Shown here one piece after another: positions 46,803 to 55,132 of a stretch of 64,000 bases of DNA (the first letter of the stretch is position 1; every line of letters starts with the position of its first letter). The stretch spans positions 62,001-126,000 of the forward strand of contig NZ_JAKEUO010000004.1 of assembly GCF_022397915.1 (NCBI RefSeq), given 5' to 3'. The DNA comes from Vibrio sp. Isolate34. GTDB lineage: Bacteria > Pseudomonadota > Gammaproteobacteria > Enterobacterales > Vibrionaceae. A program made the translations under genes and the position numbers. The notes under the pieces were generated by a model. That model worked only from the letters and a program-made list of their open reading frames with translations. It was not told the origin of the DNA and ran no database searches.

Positions 46803-47048
46803 TTATCGAGTAGTTGTTGTAGTCGTTGCGCCGCTTTCGTTAGAAGCAACGGCTACTGCTGCCGCTGCTGCTACTGCTGCTGTCGCAACTGCAACGGTTG
46901 TTGCTGTGCCAGCTGCTGCTGCAGATGCACCAGCGCCTGCTGCTGTACCAGTACCAGAACCAGTGCCCGCTGCTGCTGTCGTTTCAGCTGCGAATGCAGC
47001 ACCTGAGAAGCTAACTGCTAATGCAGCTGCTAGAGCCATCTTTTTCAT
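46803..47048 (-). CDS. gfcA: Small exported Ala/Thr/Gly-rich protein (GfcA/YmcD position)
   Basis: About 81 residues from MKKMALAAALAVSFSGAAFA (an upstream Met adds four residues). After signal cleavage only about 60 residues remain, almost wholly Ala, Gly, Thr, Ser and Val, ending in a threonine run. Small Thr/Ala-rich exported proteins open gfc/yjb operons (GfcA/YmcD, YjbE) and their function is unknown. Position at the head of gfcBCD-wza supports the call. Low-complexity GCT-type codons make the gene prone to slippage. Confidence 0.75.
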   Translation of the reverse strand: MKKMALAAALAVSFSGAAFAAETTAAAGTGSGTGTAAGAGASAAAAGTATTVAVATAAVAAAAAVAVASNESGATTTTTTR

Positions 47049-47422
47049 AATGATTTCCATTAATATAAACGTTTATATGTAGAGGGTAAGTTTTACACCC
47101 TCAATCAGTTGCTCAGCTTAAACAACTGATTAATCATGATAGATAATAACCACAATCAAGTAAATGGATAAATCATAAGCAATACCTTTAATGCGTTATT
47201 TAGGAAATAGCCTCACACAAATATGAGTGCAAAGCCGAAACCTATCCCCATGCTAGTGCCTATGCAAGATAAGATAAGGTAAGCACACAAATCGATTGTT
47301 AAGCTAACAAGATTAACCTCTGCCAACCTCAGAAGGTAAAACACACCTGAGCCTAGAGATAAGATGCAGCCAACTGTTTGCTATTAGCTGCTTGCTATTA
47401 ACTGTTAACTATTAACTATTAA
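47049..47422. other. Promoter region of gfcA with AT-rich tandem repeat
   Basis: A 374-bp stretch with no gene. At 47379-47424 are degenerate repeats of TGCTATTAACTG / TTAACTATTAAC, just past the sugar-transferase stop. The gfcA promoter must lie here, but no convincing -35/-10 pair was singled out and no ops element was found. Confidence 0.45.
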
Positions 47423-48001
47423 CTACACTCTGTCGCCAGAGCCTTTGCCTAACACGGTTTGAATAATGTACTGGAAATACAATTTAGTATTCAGCGTGTT
47501 AATCATGCGTTGATCCCATTCCGCCAGTTTTTTCGGTGTCGACATATCGATATCGTTGATTTGAGCTAATCCGGTTACACCTGGTCTTACCGCGAGTACA
47601 CCTCTTGATTCTCTCTCATCAATCAACTTTTGTTGGTTAAACAGGCAAGGTCTTGGACCAACTAAACTCATTTCACCTTTAAGTACGTTGTATAACTGAG
47701 GCAGTTCATCAAGCTTAGTTTTACGCAGGAATCCACCGAGCTTAGTCACAGAACTCGCTCCAACTAGATGAGTCGCAACAGATTTTGTTTCCACTGGCAT
47801 GGTGCGAAATTTAACTAAAGTGAATGGTTTTTTGTTACGCCCTACTCTTGTCTGAAAAAAGACAGGGGAACCCGTATCAAAATAGCCGAGGATACAAATA
47901 ACAACAAATACAGGCCAAAGGAACAACAAGCCAAAGAAAGCAAAAATAAAATCTAATATACGAATCAAAATGTAAGACCTATTATAAAATATCGGTGGCA
48001 A
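47423..48001 (-). CDS. PglC-type initiating sugar-1-phosphate transferase
   Basis: A 192-residue bacterial sugar transferase (monotopic phosphoglycosyl transferase). It has one N-terminal hydrophobic hairpin (ILDFIFAFFGLLFLWPVFVV), the VKFRTM motif and the catalytic RKTKLDELPQLYNVLKGEMS, then LVGPRP and RPGVTGLAQI. Minimal PglC-like size rather than WbaP length. It transfers a hexosamine phosphate such as QuiNAc or FucNAc to undecaprenyl phosphate. The reductase gene 36 bp upstream and the WbpM homologue at 55133 would make that donor. Confidence 0.9.
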   Translation of the reverse strand: MPPIFYNRSYILIRILDFIFAFFGLLFLWPVFVVICILGYFDTGSPVFFQTRVGRNKKPFTLVKFRTMPVETKSVATHLVGASSVTKLGGFLRKTKLDELPQLYNVLKGEMSLVGPRPCLFNQQKLIDERESRGVLAVRPGVTGLAQINDIDMSTPKKLAEWDQRMINTLNTKLYFQYIIQTVLGKGSGDRV

Positions 48002-48037
48002 AACGTAAGTCGATGTGAGTACAGAAGTACGAGGTAA

Positions 48038-48973
48038 TTATTTAGGTATTGAATCAAAACCATCACAAGGTTTCCACCCCAACATCTTTCTAGCCTTAGT
48101 ATTATCTACTTCAAGATCATCAAACAATTGACTAGCCATAGCCTTCTTCCCCAGGAGTGCTGCAACCATACGCATAAGTGCGACGGGAAAAGGAAAGTTT
48201 ATCGTATTTGTTTCTTCAACTTTGCTTAAAATGTTAACCAATTGTTTTGTCGAAACGGGTGTAGTATCAGCAGCCAAAAACACTTGATTAGAAGCTGCCG
48301 GGTGAGTAATGCACAACGCCAACAATGACACTAAATTCTCAATTGAGACAAAACTTTTGCGGTTTGCGACTAAGCCGAATGGTAAAAATGGACATTTAGT
48401 GGCTATTCGAGACAATCGTGCAATGTTTCCCGGCGCACTCTTCCCATACACTAAAGCAGGTCGAATAATAACAAGTTCGATGTCACTTTGAGCAGCCGCT
48501 AGGGTAAGTTGTTTTTCTGCTTCATATTTTGAAAGAGCATAATCAGAAGCTGGCTCGGGGGAATCTTGTTCTGTGAATGGTTTTCCATGAGTAATATTGC
48601 CGGTGACACCAATACTACTTACAAAAATAAAACGTCGGACACCATTCTTAACGGCTTCATCAAACAGGTGCAATGTCGCTTTAGTATTAACCTCCCTAAA
48701 CAAGTCGATAGGAGAAAGGGCTGTATCATCCAAAATATGCGCCCTACCAGCAAGATGAATGACGACATCAACACCATCAATCGCCCTATTCCAGTTTGTT
48801 TTGTCAGATATATCACCAGTAACAACAGTTTCAACAGATGGAGGGAGGGCTTTGCACTTACCATCCAGTTGACGTACGGATGTTCGCACCGTGAAATCAT
48901 TTTGTAAGAATGTAACCAATTCTTTACCAATAAAACCGTTACCGCCAGTTACTAAGACCATTTCCAAAGCCAC
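48038..48973 (-). CDS. NAD-dependent 4-ketohexosamine reductase (WbpV/WreQ-like)
   Basis: A 311-residue SDR protein. It has VTGGNGFIGKELVTFLQ (8-24), VIHLAGRAHILDD, the catalytic Ser in IFVSSIGVTGN and the YxxxK pair in SDYALSKYEAEKQL. Members next to PglC-like or WbpL-like transferases reduce UDP-4-keto-6-deoxy-GlcNAc to UDP-QuiNAc or UDP-FucNAc. The pairing here is the same, with the dehydratase 6 kb to the right. A galactose-epimerase-like role cannot be excluded from sequence alone. Confidence 0.8.
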   Translation of the reverse strand: MALEMVLVTGGNGFIGKELVTFLQNDFTVRTSVRQLDGKCKALPPSVETVVTGDISDKTNWNRAIDGVDVVIHLAGRAHILDDTALSPIDLFREVNTKATLHLFDEAVKNGVRRFIFVSSIGVTGNITHGKPFTEQDSPEPASDYALSKYEAEKQLTLAAAQSDIELVIIRPALVYGKSAPGNIARLSRIATKCPFLPFGLVANRKSFVSIENLVSLLALCITHPAASNQVFLAADTTPVSTKQLVNILSKVEETNTINFPFPVALMRMVAALLGKKAMASQLFDDLEVDNTKARKMLGWKPCDGFDSIPK

Positions 48974-49032
48974 TTCTCTCTGAATTACGTATGCTGTAGT
49001 ATATTAGTATATCAAGTCTATTGGTGGTTATC

Positions 49033-50190
49033 ATGTGGTCAATTAACAATAAAAATAAATTTTTAATCCAACGCTTTGTCGATGCTACTTCTGGTTTTTT
49101 TCTATCATTATTTTTTATAGTAGGAAAAAGAAAGAAAAGAATAATATTCAACTCAACCGTTAATAAAGACTTTACGTTTAATTCAAAGTACCTATTTCTA
49201 AATCATAAAAATAAATTCGAAGAACTTGGCTTCGAAGTAAAGTTCATAATAAATGATGATAAAAAAAGAGAACATCTTAATAGAGAGTTAGGGGATTATT
49301 TTATATCGAACAAAGGTTTCCTTCAGAAAGTGTATATTTTAAAAGCAAAATGCTGGGTTATGAGCACTATGGATGCTCCTGTCAGTGGGCTTTTCATGAA
49401 GTATCATCGCCTCGTAATTCAACTCGGACACGGAACACCACTAAAAAACATCGGCCTTATGGACCAATCTGCTGGTTTAATGAAAAAATTATATTATAAA
49501 GTGATGAGCACAAATATTAGTTATTACTTAAGCCCATCAGATTACTTTTCAGATTACATAGGGAAAGCGTTTGGAGTAACAAACGAACAAGTTCTGGTAG
49601 CTAGGCAACCCCGATTAGACTCAATGAATAAATCCTGCTCAGAATTTATAGAGAGTTTCAGAAAAAATAAGAATACAAAATTTACTCTTTATAGCCCTAC
49701 ATGGCGCCCATATGATGATGTTAGGCTATTCCCATTTCATGACTTCAATAAAAATGAATTAAACAGTAAATTAGAGGAAGAAAATACTGTAATATTTATT
49801 CGCCTCCATCCCAAATTTGAAGTTAACCTTTCCCAATTCGTAGGGAAAAATATCGTCAACCTTGATTCAAATAAGGTAGAAGATATTACTGAGCATCTTA
49901 ATCAATTCGATACGTTGATCACTGATTATTCGAGTATTTATTGTGATTTTGCAATGCTGAATAAGCCTGTCGGATTTCTACCTTATGATATCAATGAATA
50001 TTCAAAACATGTAGGGTTTTCATTCGATTACAATGAGCTAACGTGGGGAAAAGCAATAAAGAAACAAGATGATTGGTTCAATCACGTTAAACCAATCAAT
50101 AAAGACACAGCTAAAAAAATAAACTTAGATCAGTCAAAACAGGATATTAGTCATTTTATGATTCATTATTTTGAAAGTAGTCTCTTCTGA
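49033..50190 (+). CDS. CDP-glycerol glycerophosphotransferase family protein (TagB/TagF-like) 1
   Basis: About 385 residues from the ATG at 49033 (49021 also possible). Membrane-proximal basic N terminus, then the family motifs: QLGHGTPLKNIGLMD with the catalytic-type His, LYSPTWRPY, FIRLHPKFE and TDYSSIYCDFAMLNKP. These enzymes transfer glycerol-phosphate (or ribitol-phosphate) from the CDP donor to make teichoic-acid-like polymers. It is the most diverged of three family members here. Plus strand; its 3' end overlaps the convergent membrane protein gene by 35 bp. Strongly AT-rich. Confidence 0.85.
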   Translation: MWSINNKNKFLIQRFVDATSGFFLSLFFIVGKRKKRIIFNSTVNKDFTFNSKYLFLNHKNKFEELGFEVKFIINDDKKREHLNRELGDYFISNKGFLQKVYILKAKCWVMSTMDAPVSGLFMKYHRLVIQLGHGTPLKNIGLMDQSAGLMKKLYYKVMSTNISYYLSPSDYFSDYIGKAFGVTNEQVLVARQPRLDSMNKSCSEFIESFRKNKNTKFTLYSPTWRPYDDVRLFPFHDFNKNELNSKLEEENTVIFIRLHPKFEVNLSQFVGKNIVNLDSNKVEDITEHLNQFDTLITDYSSIYCDFAMLNKPVGFLPYDINEYSKHVGFSFDYNELTWGKAIKKQDDWFNHVKPINKDTAKKINLDQSKQDISHFMIHYFESSLF

Positions 50191-50962
50191 GTGATTTTTG
50201 TGAGGTGAATACAGTGCGTAATGAGGTTGTAGAAATACGAGCAACTAATAATATTAATATAGCGACTAATATATGAATAGAATCTAAAATTAATACAGCA
50301 ATAATACCCAAAAAGAAAACAAGATAAAGCATACCATTACACACTTGAATAAATTGATTATTATCCAAACTTAGTTTCTTAAGCAACCTTGGCTGATGTG
50401 GTGAAAACAATAAGTATTCCAAAAATAAAAAATACCCGAGAACTACGATAATATAAAAAACAGCGTAATGAGGGCTAAGTATAAAGAAAACCATAATAGA
50501 AGCGAAGAGAACTAAAAAATCAGATAGCATTTGACAGTAAGGACTGTATGTACGAAGTACTATTTTTTGAGATATATCCTTTCCAATAAAAACGTATTTT
50601 TTATTATCTATAATATTCTTTTGATGATTAATAAGCTTGCCTTTATATATCTTAACAATCATATCGAAAATGTAGAGAATAATAACAAGGCAGACCCAAA
50701 ACCCTATATATACATTCCTACCCAACTGTTGTTCAATATCAAGCAAAAAAGATATATTTTTAGCGCCTGACAAAATAAATAACAATTTAATCGGGATAAA
50801 CATCACGACCATATTTATATATTTACTTAAAAATATACAAAAAGATAACTTATTAACTTCAACTAAAGCATCATTTCTAAAAAATGGATATAATGAACGT
50901 AACACCGAGAAAAATGCAACGTTTCTTGCTAAAGCAGTTTTTATTTTATTAAAAAATTTCAT
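50156..50962 (-). CDS. Polytopic membrane protein of unknown function
   Basis: 268 residues with about six hydrophobic segments in three pairs (near 38-65, 85-110, 145-180, 208-240). Between the first pairs is a basic cytoplasmic-type loop (KIYKGKLINHQKNIIDNKKY). The spacing resembles one half of an ABC exporter membrane domain, but no ATPase is encoded nearby. Convergent and tail-overlapping with the TagB/F-like gene at 49033. It sits among glycerophosphotransferases, so a role in the same polymer is likely. No family recognised. Confidence 0.5.
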   Translation of the reverse strand: MKFFNKIKTALARNVAFFSVLRSLYPFFRNDALVEVNKLSFCIFLSKYINMVVMFIPIKLLFILSGAKNISFLLDIEQQLGRNVYIGFWVCLVIILYIFDMIVKIYKGKLINHQKNIIDNKKYVFIGKDISQKIVLRTYSPYCQMLSDFLVLFASIMVFFILSPHYAVFYIIVVLGYFLFLEYLLFSPHQPRLLKKLSLDNNQFIQVCNGMLYLVFFLGIIAVLILDSIHILVAILILLVARISTTSLRTVFTSQKSLRRDYFQNNES

Positions 50963-51158
50963 AGCTTAATCAGACATTTTTTATAGTTTAAATGATCTAT
51001 ATTTTGTGAGTAATAGATGAAGTATGAGGAAAATCAAAAAATTTGGACTTTTCAACGTTAATCATTGAACACTTCATCAACAAAATTAAGTAACAAAACC
51101 CTTTTCAACTAACTTCTTGCTTATAATACGAAGTTAACCACTAAAGCTAGCATAACAC

Positions 51159-52385
51159 CTAATTTTCAATGATTTTTTCTATAACTCGCGTTGTAGAGAA
51201 GCCATCTTCAAAAGGGTTAAATCTCTCGTTGAAAGAATTATGATTTACTATTACGTTGGATTTTAACGCATTTGATAAAGAATGACTATCATAAAAAATT
51301 TGACCAGGGAGATCTTGATCAATATCAATATAGAAACCTCTTACTTCTTTCTCATAGACCTCTCGATCATACATGAAAAAAAAGATGGGGCGATTTAACA
51401 CTGAATAATCGAAAAACACACTAGAATAATCTGTTATTAGAGCATCAGCGATAAGATATAGGTCATTAACATCATTATAATTAGAAACATCTATAAAACG
51501 ACTTGATGTTTCAATTGAGTCTGAAAAATAATGGCCTCTAAATAAAAAAACATAACTATCATCAAATTCACCTAAGAAAGTTTCATTTTCAAGAGGATTG
51601 TTAAAATAAAAGCTAGCCGTCTCTTTCGAATATTGATTATCACGCCAGGTTGGTGCATAAAGTATCACTTTCTTACTAGGCTCTATACCTAGCGTCAACT
51701 TTATATATTTCAGTTTGTCAAGGTTATTAACATCATTAATCAAAGCATCATTTCGTGGGTAACCCTGTTCAATAATTTTATCCGAGCCAATTCCAAAACT
51801 TGAACAGAAACGTTCAGAAGCATAAGAACTCGGAGAAATAAAATGGTCGTAACGTCTAGAATCTGCTAAGTAGCTAAAGTACATACCTTTTAAACTCGAT
51901 GTAGCATAAGCACTGGCCTTTACATCCAAACCCAGGCGTTTCAAAGGGGTACCATGCCAGCACTGAATATATTTTTGGCCTTTCCTTTTTACGAATCTAA
52001 AAGGAAGGCGGCAGTTTGTTATCCAAAATGCTGATGTAGCATATTCGCTATCGTATTCTTTTGTACCACGTATAACTACCTTAGTATTAACGTTATTGCT
52101 GAGTACTTCAAAAAATTCATGCTTTTCAGAATCAAGGACCCAAACAAACGACGAATTACCTTTGCTCTTCAATAAAAATTTGTAAATGCTAAATGGAGAG
52201 TCACATACACTTTTACCTTGAAAACATTCAAAAATGTACTTATTGAATATAACCTTTTTATTAAAATGAGCAGTAAAAAACTTTAGCATTGATAGTTTTA
52301 CTAATAAGTATTTAACTATCAGATCTAAATAACCAAACTTAGACAACCACAATTTAATTTTTAAAATCACTAAGTCAATATCCAA
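51159..52385 (-). CDS. CDP-glycerol glycerophosphotransferase family protein (TagB/TagF-like) 2
   Basis: 408 residues. After a hydrophobic N-terminal stretch come IQCWHGTPLKRLGLDVKASA, HFISPSSYASERFCSSFGI, GYPRNDALI, LYAPTWRDNQ and ITDYSSVFFDYSVLNRP, the complete TagB/TagF core. Together with the family member at 53574 it closely follows the pattern of teichoic-acid primases or polymerases acting on CDP-glycerol. No separate glycosyltransferase domain is fused. Ends before a 196-bp gap with no gene seen. Confidence 0.9.
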   Translation of the reverse strand: MDIDLVILKIKLWLSKFGYLDLIVKYLLVKLSMLKFFTAHFNKKVIFNKYIFECFQGKSVCDSPFSIYKFLLKSKGNSSFVWVLDSEKHEFFEVLSNNVNTKVVIRGTKEYDSEYATSAFWITNCRLPFRFVKRKGQKYIQCWHGTPLKRLGLDVKASAYATSSLKGMYFSYLADSRRYDHFISPSSYASERFCSSFGIGSDKIIEQGYPRNDALINDVNNLDKLKYIKLTLGIEPSKKVILYAPTWRDNQYSKETASFYFNNPLENETFLGEFDDSYVFLFRGHYFSDSIETSSRFIDVSNYNDVNDLYLIADALITDYSSVFFDYSVLNRPIFFFMYDREVYEKEVRGFYIDIDQDLPGQIFYDSHSLSNALKSNVIVNHNSFNERFNPFEDGFSTTRVIEKIIEN

Positions 52386-52444
52386 AAAAATTTATTACTG
52401 ATAATAAATACACTATAATGGTACCATAATTCATTGAGGAGAAC

Positions 52445-53518
52445 ATGATGAAACTTTCAATAATCGTACCATTATATAATACAGAAGAATTTATACAAGA
52501 GTGCTTGACTAGTATCTTACAACAAAGTTTTACTAACTATGAGTTAATTATCGTAGATGATGGTTCAACAGATAACTCTATCTCCATTGTCGAGAGTTAC
52601 ATGGAAAACGATAATCGAATAAAGCTTTTCAAACAAAAAAATTCTGGGGCAAGTGTTGCTCGTAATTATGGTATCAAGCAATCTTGTGGTGAGTATGTAA
52701 CTTTTATTGATTCAGATGACTTTATCCATGAAGATGCATTACTTAACCTTGTAACTACAGCTGAACAGACAAACAGTGATATAGTTTTAGGTAAAAGACA
52801 ATTTAATGTTGACAATAAACCAACCGACGATTCTAGACTAAGGAAGTTATTTAAAGAAAAAATCATAACTACAAATGTCGCCGAGTCTCCAGAAGTTAGA
52901 AAGGTAATTGCAATCCATGGAAAAATATTCAAACGTTCTTTTTTAATTGAAAACAAACTCACCTTCCCTGAAGGTATGTCTAGTGAGGATTTCATTTTCA
53001 CATATTTGAGTTACGCCCATTCTGATAATATCTCTGTCATTCCAAACCTAGTATACAGCTATAGAGTGAGAGCAAATGACAACAAATCTATCACACAAGA
53101 TCGTTTATCTGAATATAATATCAAATGTCGGTTTAAGCAGATGACTATGACTGAAGATATTTGTAGAAAATTTGCTAGCTTAAATATTTCATACGAACAA
53201 GAGTTAAAGTTAAATTATAATAGTAGGCTACCTAGACACATAGAAGCAATAAATCATGTTACACAAGAGTCTGTATTGGCATTTGATCTAATAAAAAATA
53301 ACATAAAAGATAACTATGAAAAAATTTACTCTTGTGTAAATGAAAACAATAAGATTAGATACCATTTAATCAAAAACAATAAAATTAAAGAGCTCACGAT
53401 ATTCAATAGAGCTGTATCAAGAAAAAACGGATCTGTTATCAATATATTGAAGTTATGCATCGCTCTGAAGAGTTACACTATAGCTAAAAAACTTCTTAAA
53501 AAGAAAGTGATTTTATAA
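52445..53518 (+). CDS. Family 2 glycosyltransferase
   Basis: 357 residues with GAGGAG before two adjacent ATG codons (52445, 52448). GT-A domain: KLSIIVPLYNTEEFIQECLT, IIVDDGSTDNS, the metal site FIDSDDFIHEDAL and SSEDFIFTYLSYA in the acceptor region. The long basic C terminus (KSYTIAKKLLKKKVIL) may bind the membrane. It is on the plus strand between two minus-strand glycerophosphotransferases, each apparently with its own promoter. It may add sugar to the glycerol-phosphate polymer or to its linkage unit. Confidence 0.88.
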   Translation: MMKLSIIVPLYNTEEFIQECLTSILQQSFTNYELIIVDDGSTDNSISIVESYMENDNRIKLFKQKNSGASVARNYGIKQSCGEYVTFIDSDDFIHEDALLNLVTTAEQTNSDIVLGKRQFNVDNKPTDDSRLRKLFKEKIITTNVAESPEVRKVIAIHGKIFKRSFLIENKLTFPEGMSSEDFIFTYLSYAHSDNISVIPNLVYSYRVRANDNKSITQDRLSEYNIKCRFKQMTMTEDICRKFASLNISYEQELKLNYNSRLPRHIEAINHVTQESVLAFDLIKNNIKDNYEKIYSCVNENNKIRYHLIKNNKIKELTIFNRAVSRKNGSVINILKLCIALKSYTIAKKLLKKKVIL

Positions 53519-53562
53519 AACATAAAGCTGTAAACCAAAAAGGGTTTACAGCTTTATGTTAA
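53519..53562. terminator. Bidirectional terminator between convergent genes
   Basis: AACATAAAGCTGTAAACC / GGTTTACAGCTTTATGTT with a 6-nt loop, between the GT2 and the third TagB/F-like gene. Confidence 0.85.
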
Positions 53563-53573
53563 CTAACTTTATA

Positions 53574-54770
53574 TCAGTTAATCATGGTGTTTAGAATTTT
53601 GTTAGAAGCGTTCCCTCTCTCAATAGTGCAAAACTCATTATAGAAATCTTCATTGTAAGTCAGCTTCCCACTCAGTCCTTTTTCAATTTCATCTTCTAAT
53701 TCAGAATGCTCAATGACAATTGGACCAGGGCTTAGACTCATAATATCAAAATAAAACCCGCGCAATACATCTTTATATTTATCTAAGTCGTAAGTGTACA
53801 AAATCACTGGTTTTTTAAGATTAGTATAATCAAACATCGTAGAGGAATAGTCTGTAATCATGATATCGGATACTATATATAGCTCCTGAATATCAGGATA
53901 GTTAGATACGTCATATGCAAAATCTTCTACACCAGTAAGATCTAAGTTATCCGCTATTAAATAATGCATCCTTAGCAAGATAATAGCACTATCACCAAAC
54001 TTCTCCTTCAACCTACAAAGATCAAGTTTAAGGTTAAACCCGTACTGCTTATTTGTTCTTTTCTGGTCATCACGCCAAGTTGGGCAATACAGAATGACTT
54101 TTTTATCACCTTCAATGTTAAGGGAGTTTTTTACTTTCAATACATCGCTTTCAGAATGATTTATCAGAATATCATTTCTTGGATAGCCACATTCAACAAT
54201 TATATCTTTATCTACACCGAATGATGATTGAAAAACTTTTGTTGAAAATTTGTTAGCCGATACTAAGTAGTCCCAACGCTGCGCATTTTTATAAAAATTA
54301 TGTTTGTAGTTAGCCGTCGCAAAGTAAGCAACGTCCATATCTAAACCAAGTTTTTTCAATGGTGTGCCATGCCATGTTTGCAAATACACTTGCTCTTCTC
54401 GCTTAGTAAACATAGCTGGAATTCTCGCGTTGAATATCCAATATTTTGATGTAGCCATATAGTATAAATGTTTAAAACTTTTGTTCCTAACCTTTATGGC
54501 TTTTCCAGGAATATCAATTCCATTATCATCTACTACCCAAACACACTCAATATCTGGGTGGTTTTTTATACATTCTAAATATAAGTATTTTGGGTTGTCA
54601 CTATAATATTTACCGGAAAAGCTAGAAAAGACAGCTCTATTAATTTTCACTGGAAACTTTTGAAAATAATAATATGTTTTCTTGGCAATTAAACTCATAA
54701 TTTTATGGCGAAAAATATAAAGAATAAAGAAAGTAGCCACTGAATTGATTAACAATAAAAATAAAGACAT
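53574..54770 (-). CDS. CDP-glycerol glycerophosphotransferase family protein (TagB/TagF-like) 3
   Basis: 398 residues. N-terminal membrane segment (LLLINSVATFFILYIF), then YLQTWHGTPLKKLGLDMDVA, YLVSANKFSTKVFQSSFGV, GYPRNDILI, LYCPTWRDDQKR, LLRMHYL and ITDYSSTMFDYTNLKKP. It shares the HGTPLKxLGLD and CGYPRND forms with the copy at 51159, more than with the one at 49033. The three genes may perform successive priming and polymerising steps or reflect separate acquisitions. Confidence 0.9.
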   Translation of the reverse strand: MSLFLLLINSVATFFILYIFRHKIMSLIAKKTYYYFQKFPVKINRAVFSSFSGKYYSDNPKYLYLECIKNHPDIECVWVVDDNGIDIPGKAIKVRNKSFKHLYYMATSKYWIFNARIPAMFTKREEQVYLQTWHGTPLKKLGLDMDVAYFATANYKHNFYKNAQRWDYLVSANKFSTKVFQSSFGVDKDIIVECGYPRNDILINHSESDVLKVKNSLNIEGDKKVILYCPTWRDDQKRTNKQYGFNLKLDLCRLKEKFGDSAIILLRMHYLIADNLDLTGVEDFAYDVSNYPDIQELYIVSDIMITDYSSTMFDYTNLKKPVILYTYDLDKYKDVLRGFYFDIMSLSPGPIVIEHSELEDEIEKGLSGKLTYNEDFYNEFCTIERGNASNKILNTMIN

Positions 54771-55132
54771 TTAGTTACAATAGCCTAAGATTTGATAAAA
54801 ATATGAACAATTATATCTATCCTGTACAACCTTGTATACTCAAATGTCATAGCCTAACTACAGTCAATACTCCTGATAAGAGCTCATGCATCACAAAGAG
54901 AGAAGTTCCCTCCACTACTGCACTATTTAATAAACAAAATCATATAAATAAAAGTAGTACAAAAAGAAGAGCAAGCGAACAAAAAACATACAATCTAGGG
55001 GCAGTACTGTACTGTTCAACAAAGAACCGACAATTACAACTAGCTAACCTCGTTCAAGAACATTAAAATGCTCACCAATTCCCTCTTCACTTCTACTTGT
55101 AAACTAAGATTAGAAAGACATCAAGGTATCTA
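54771..55132. other. Divergent intergenic gap, AT-rich, no confident gene
   Basis: A 362-bp stretch between two divergent genes. A possible 87-codon frame at 54803-55066 has no ribosome site and no recognisable domain. Promoters for both neighbours must lie here. Confidence 0.4.

Noticed and set aside
48309..48907. Plus-strand frames inside the WbpV-like reductase gene
   Set aside because: Overlap a well-supported SDR gene on the other strand and show no motifs.
54803..55066. 87-codon open frame between divergent genes
   Set aside because: No ribosome site, no recognisable domain, composition like the surrounding AT-rich promoter DNA.
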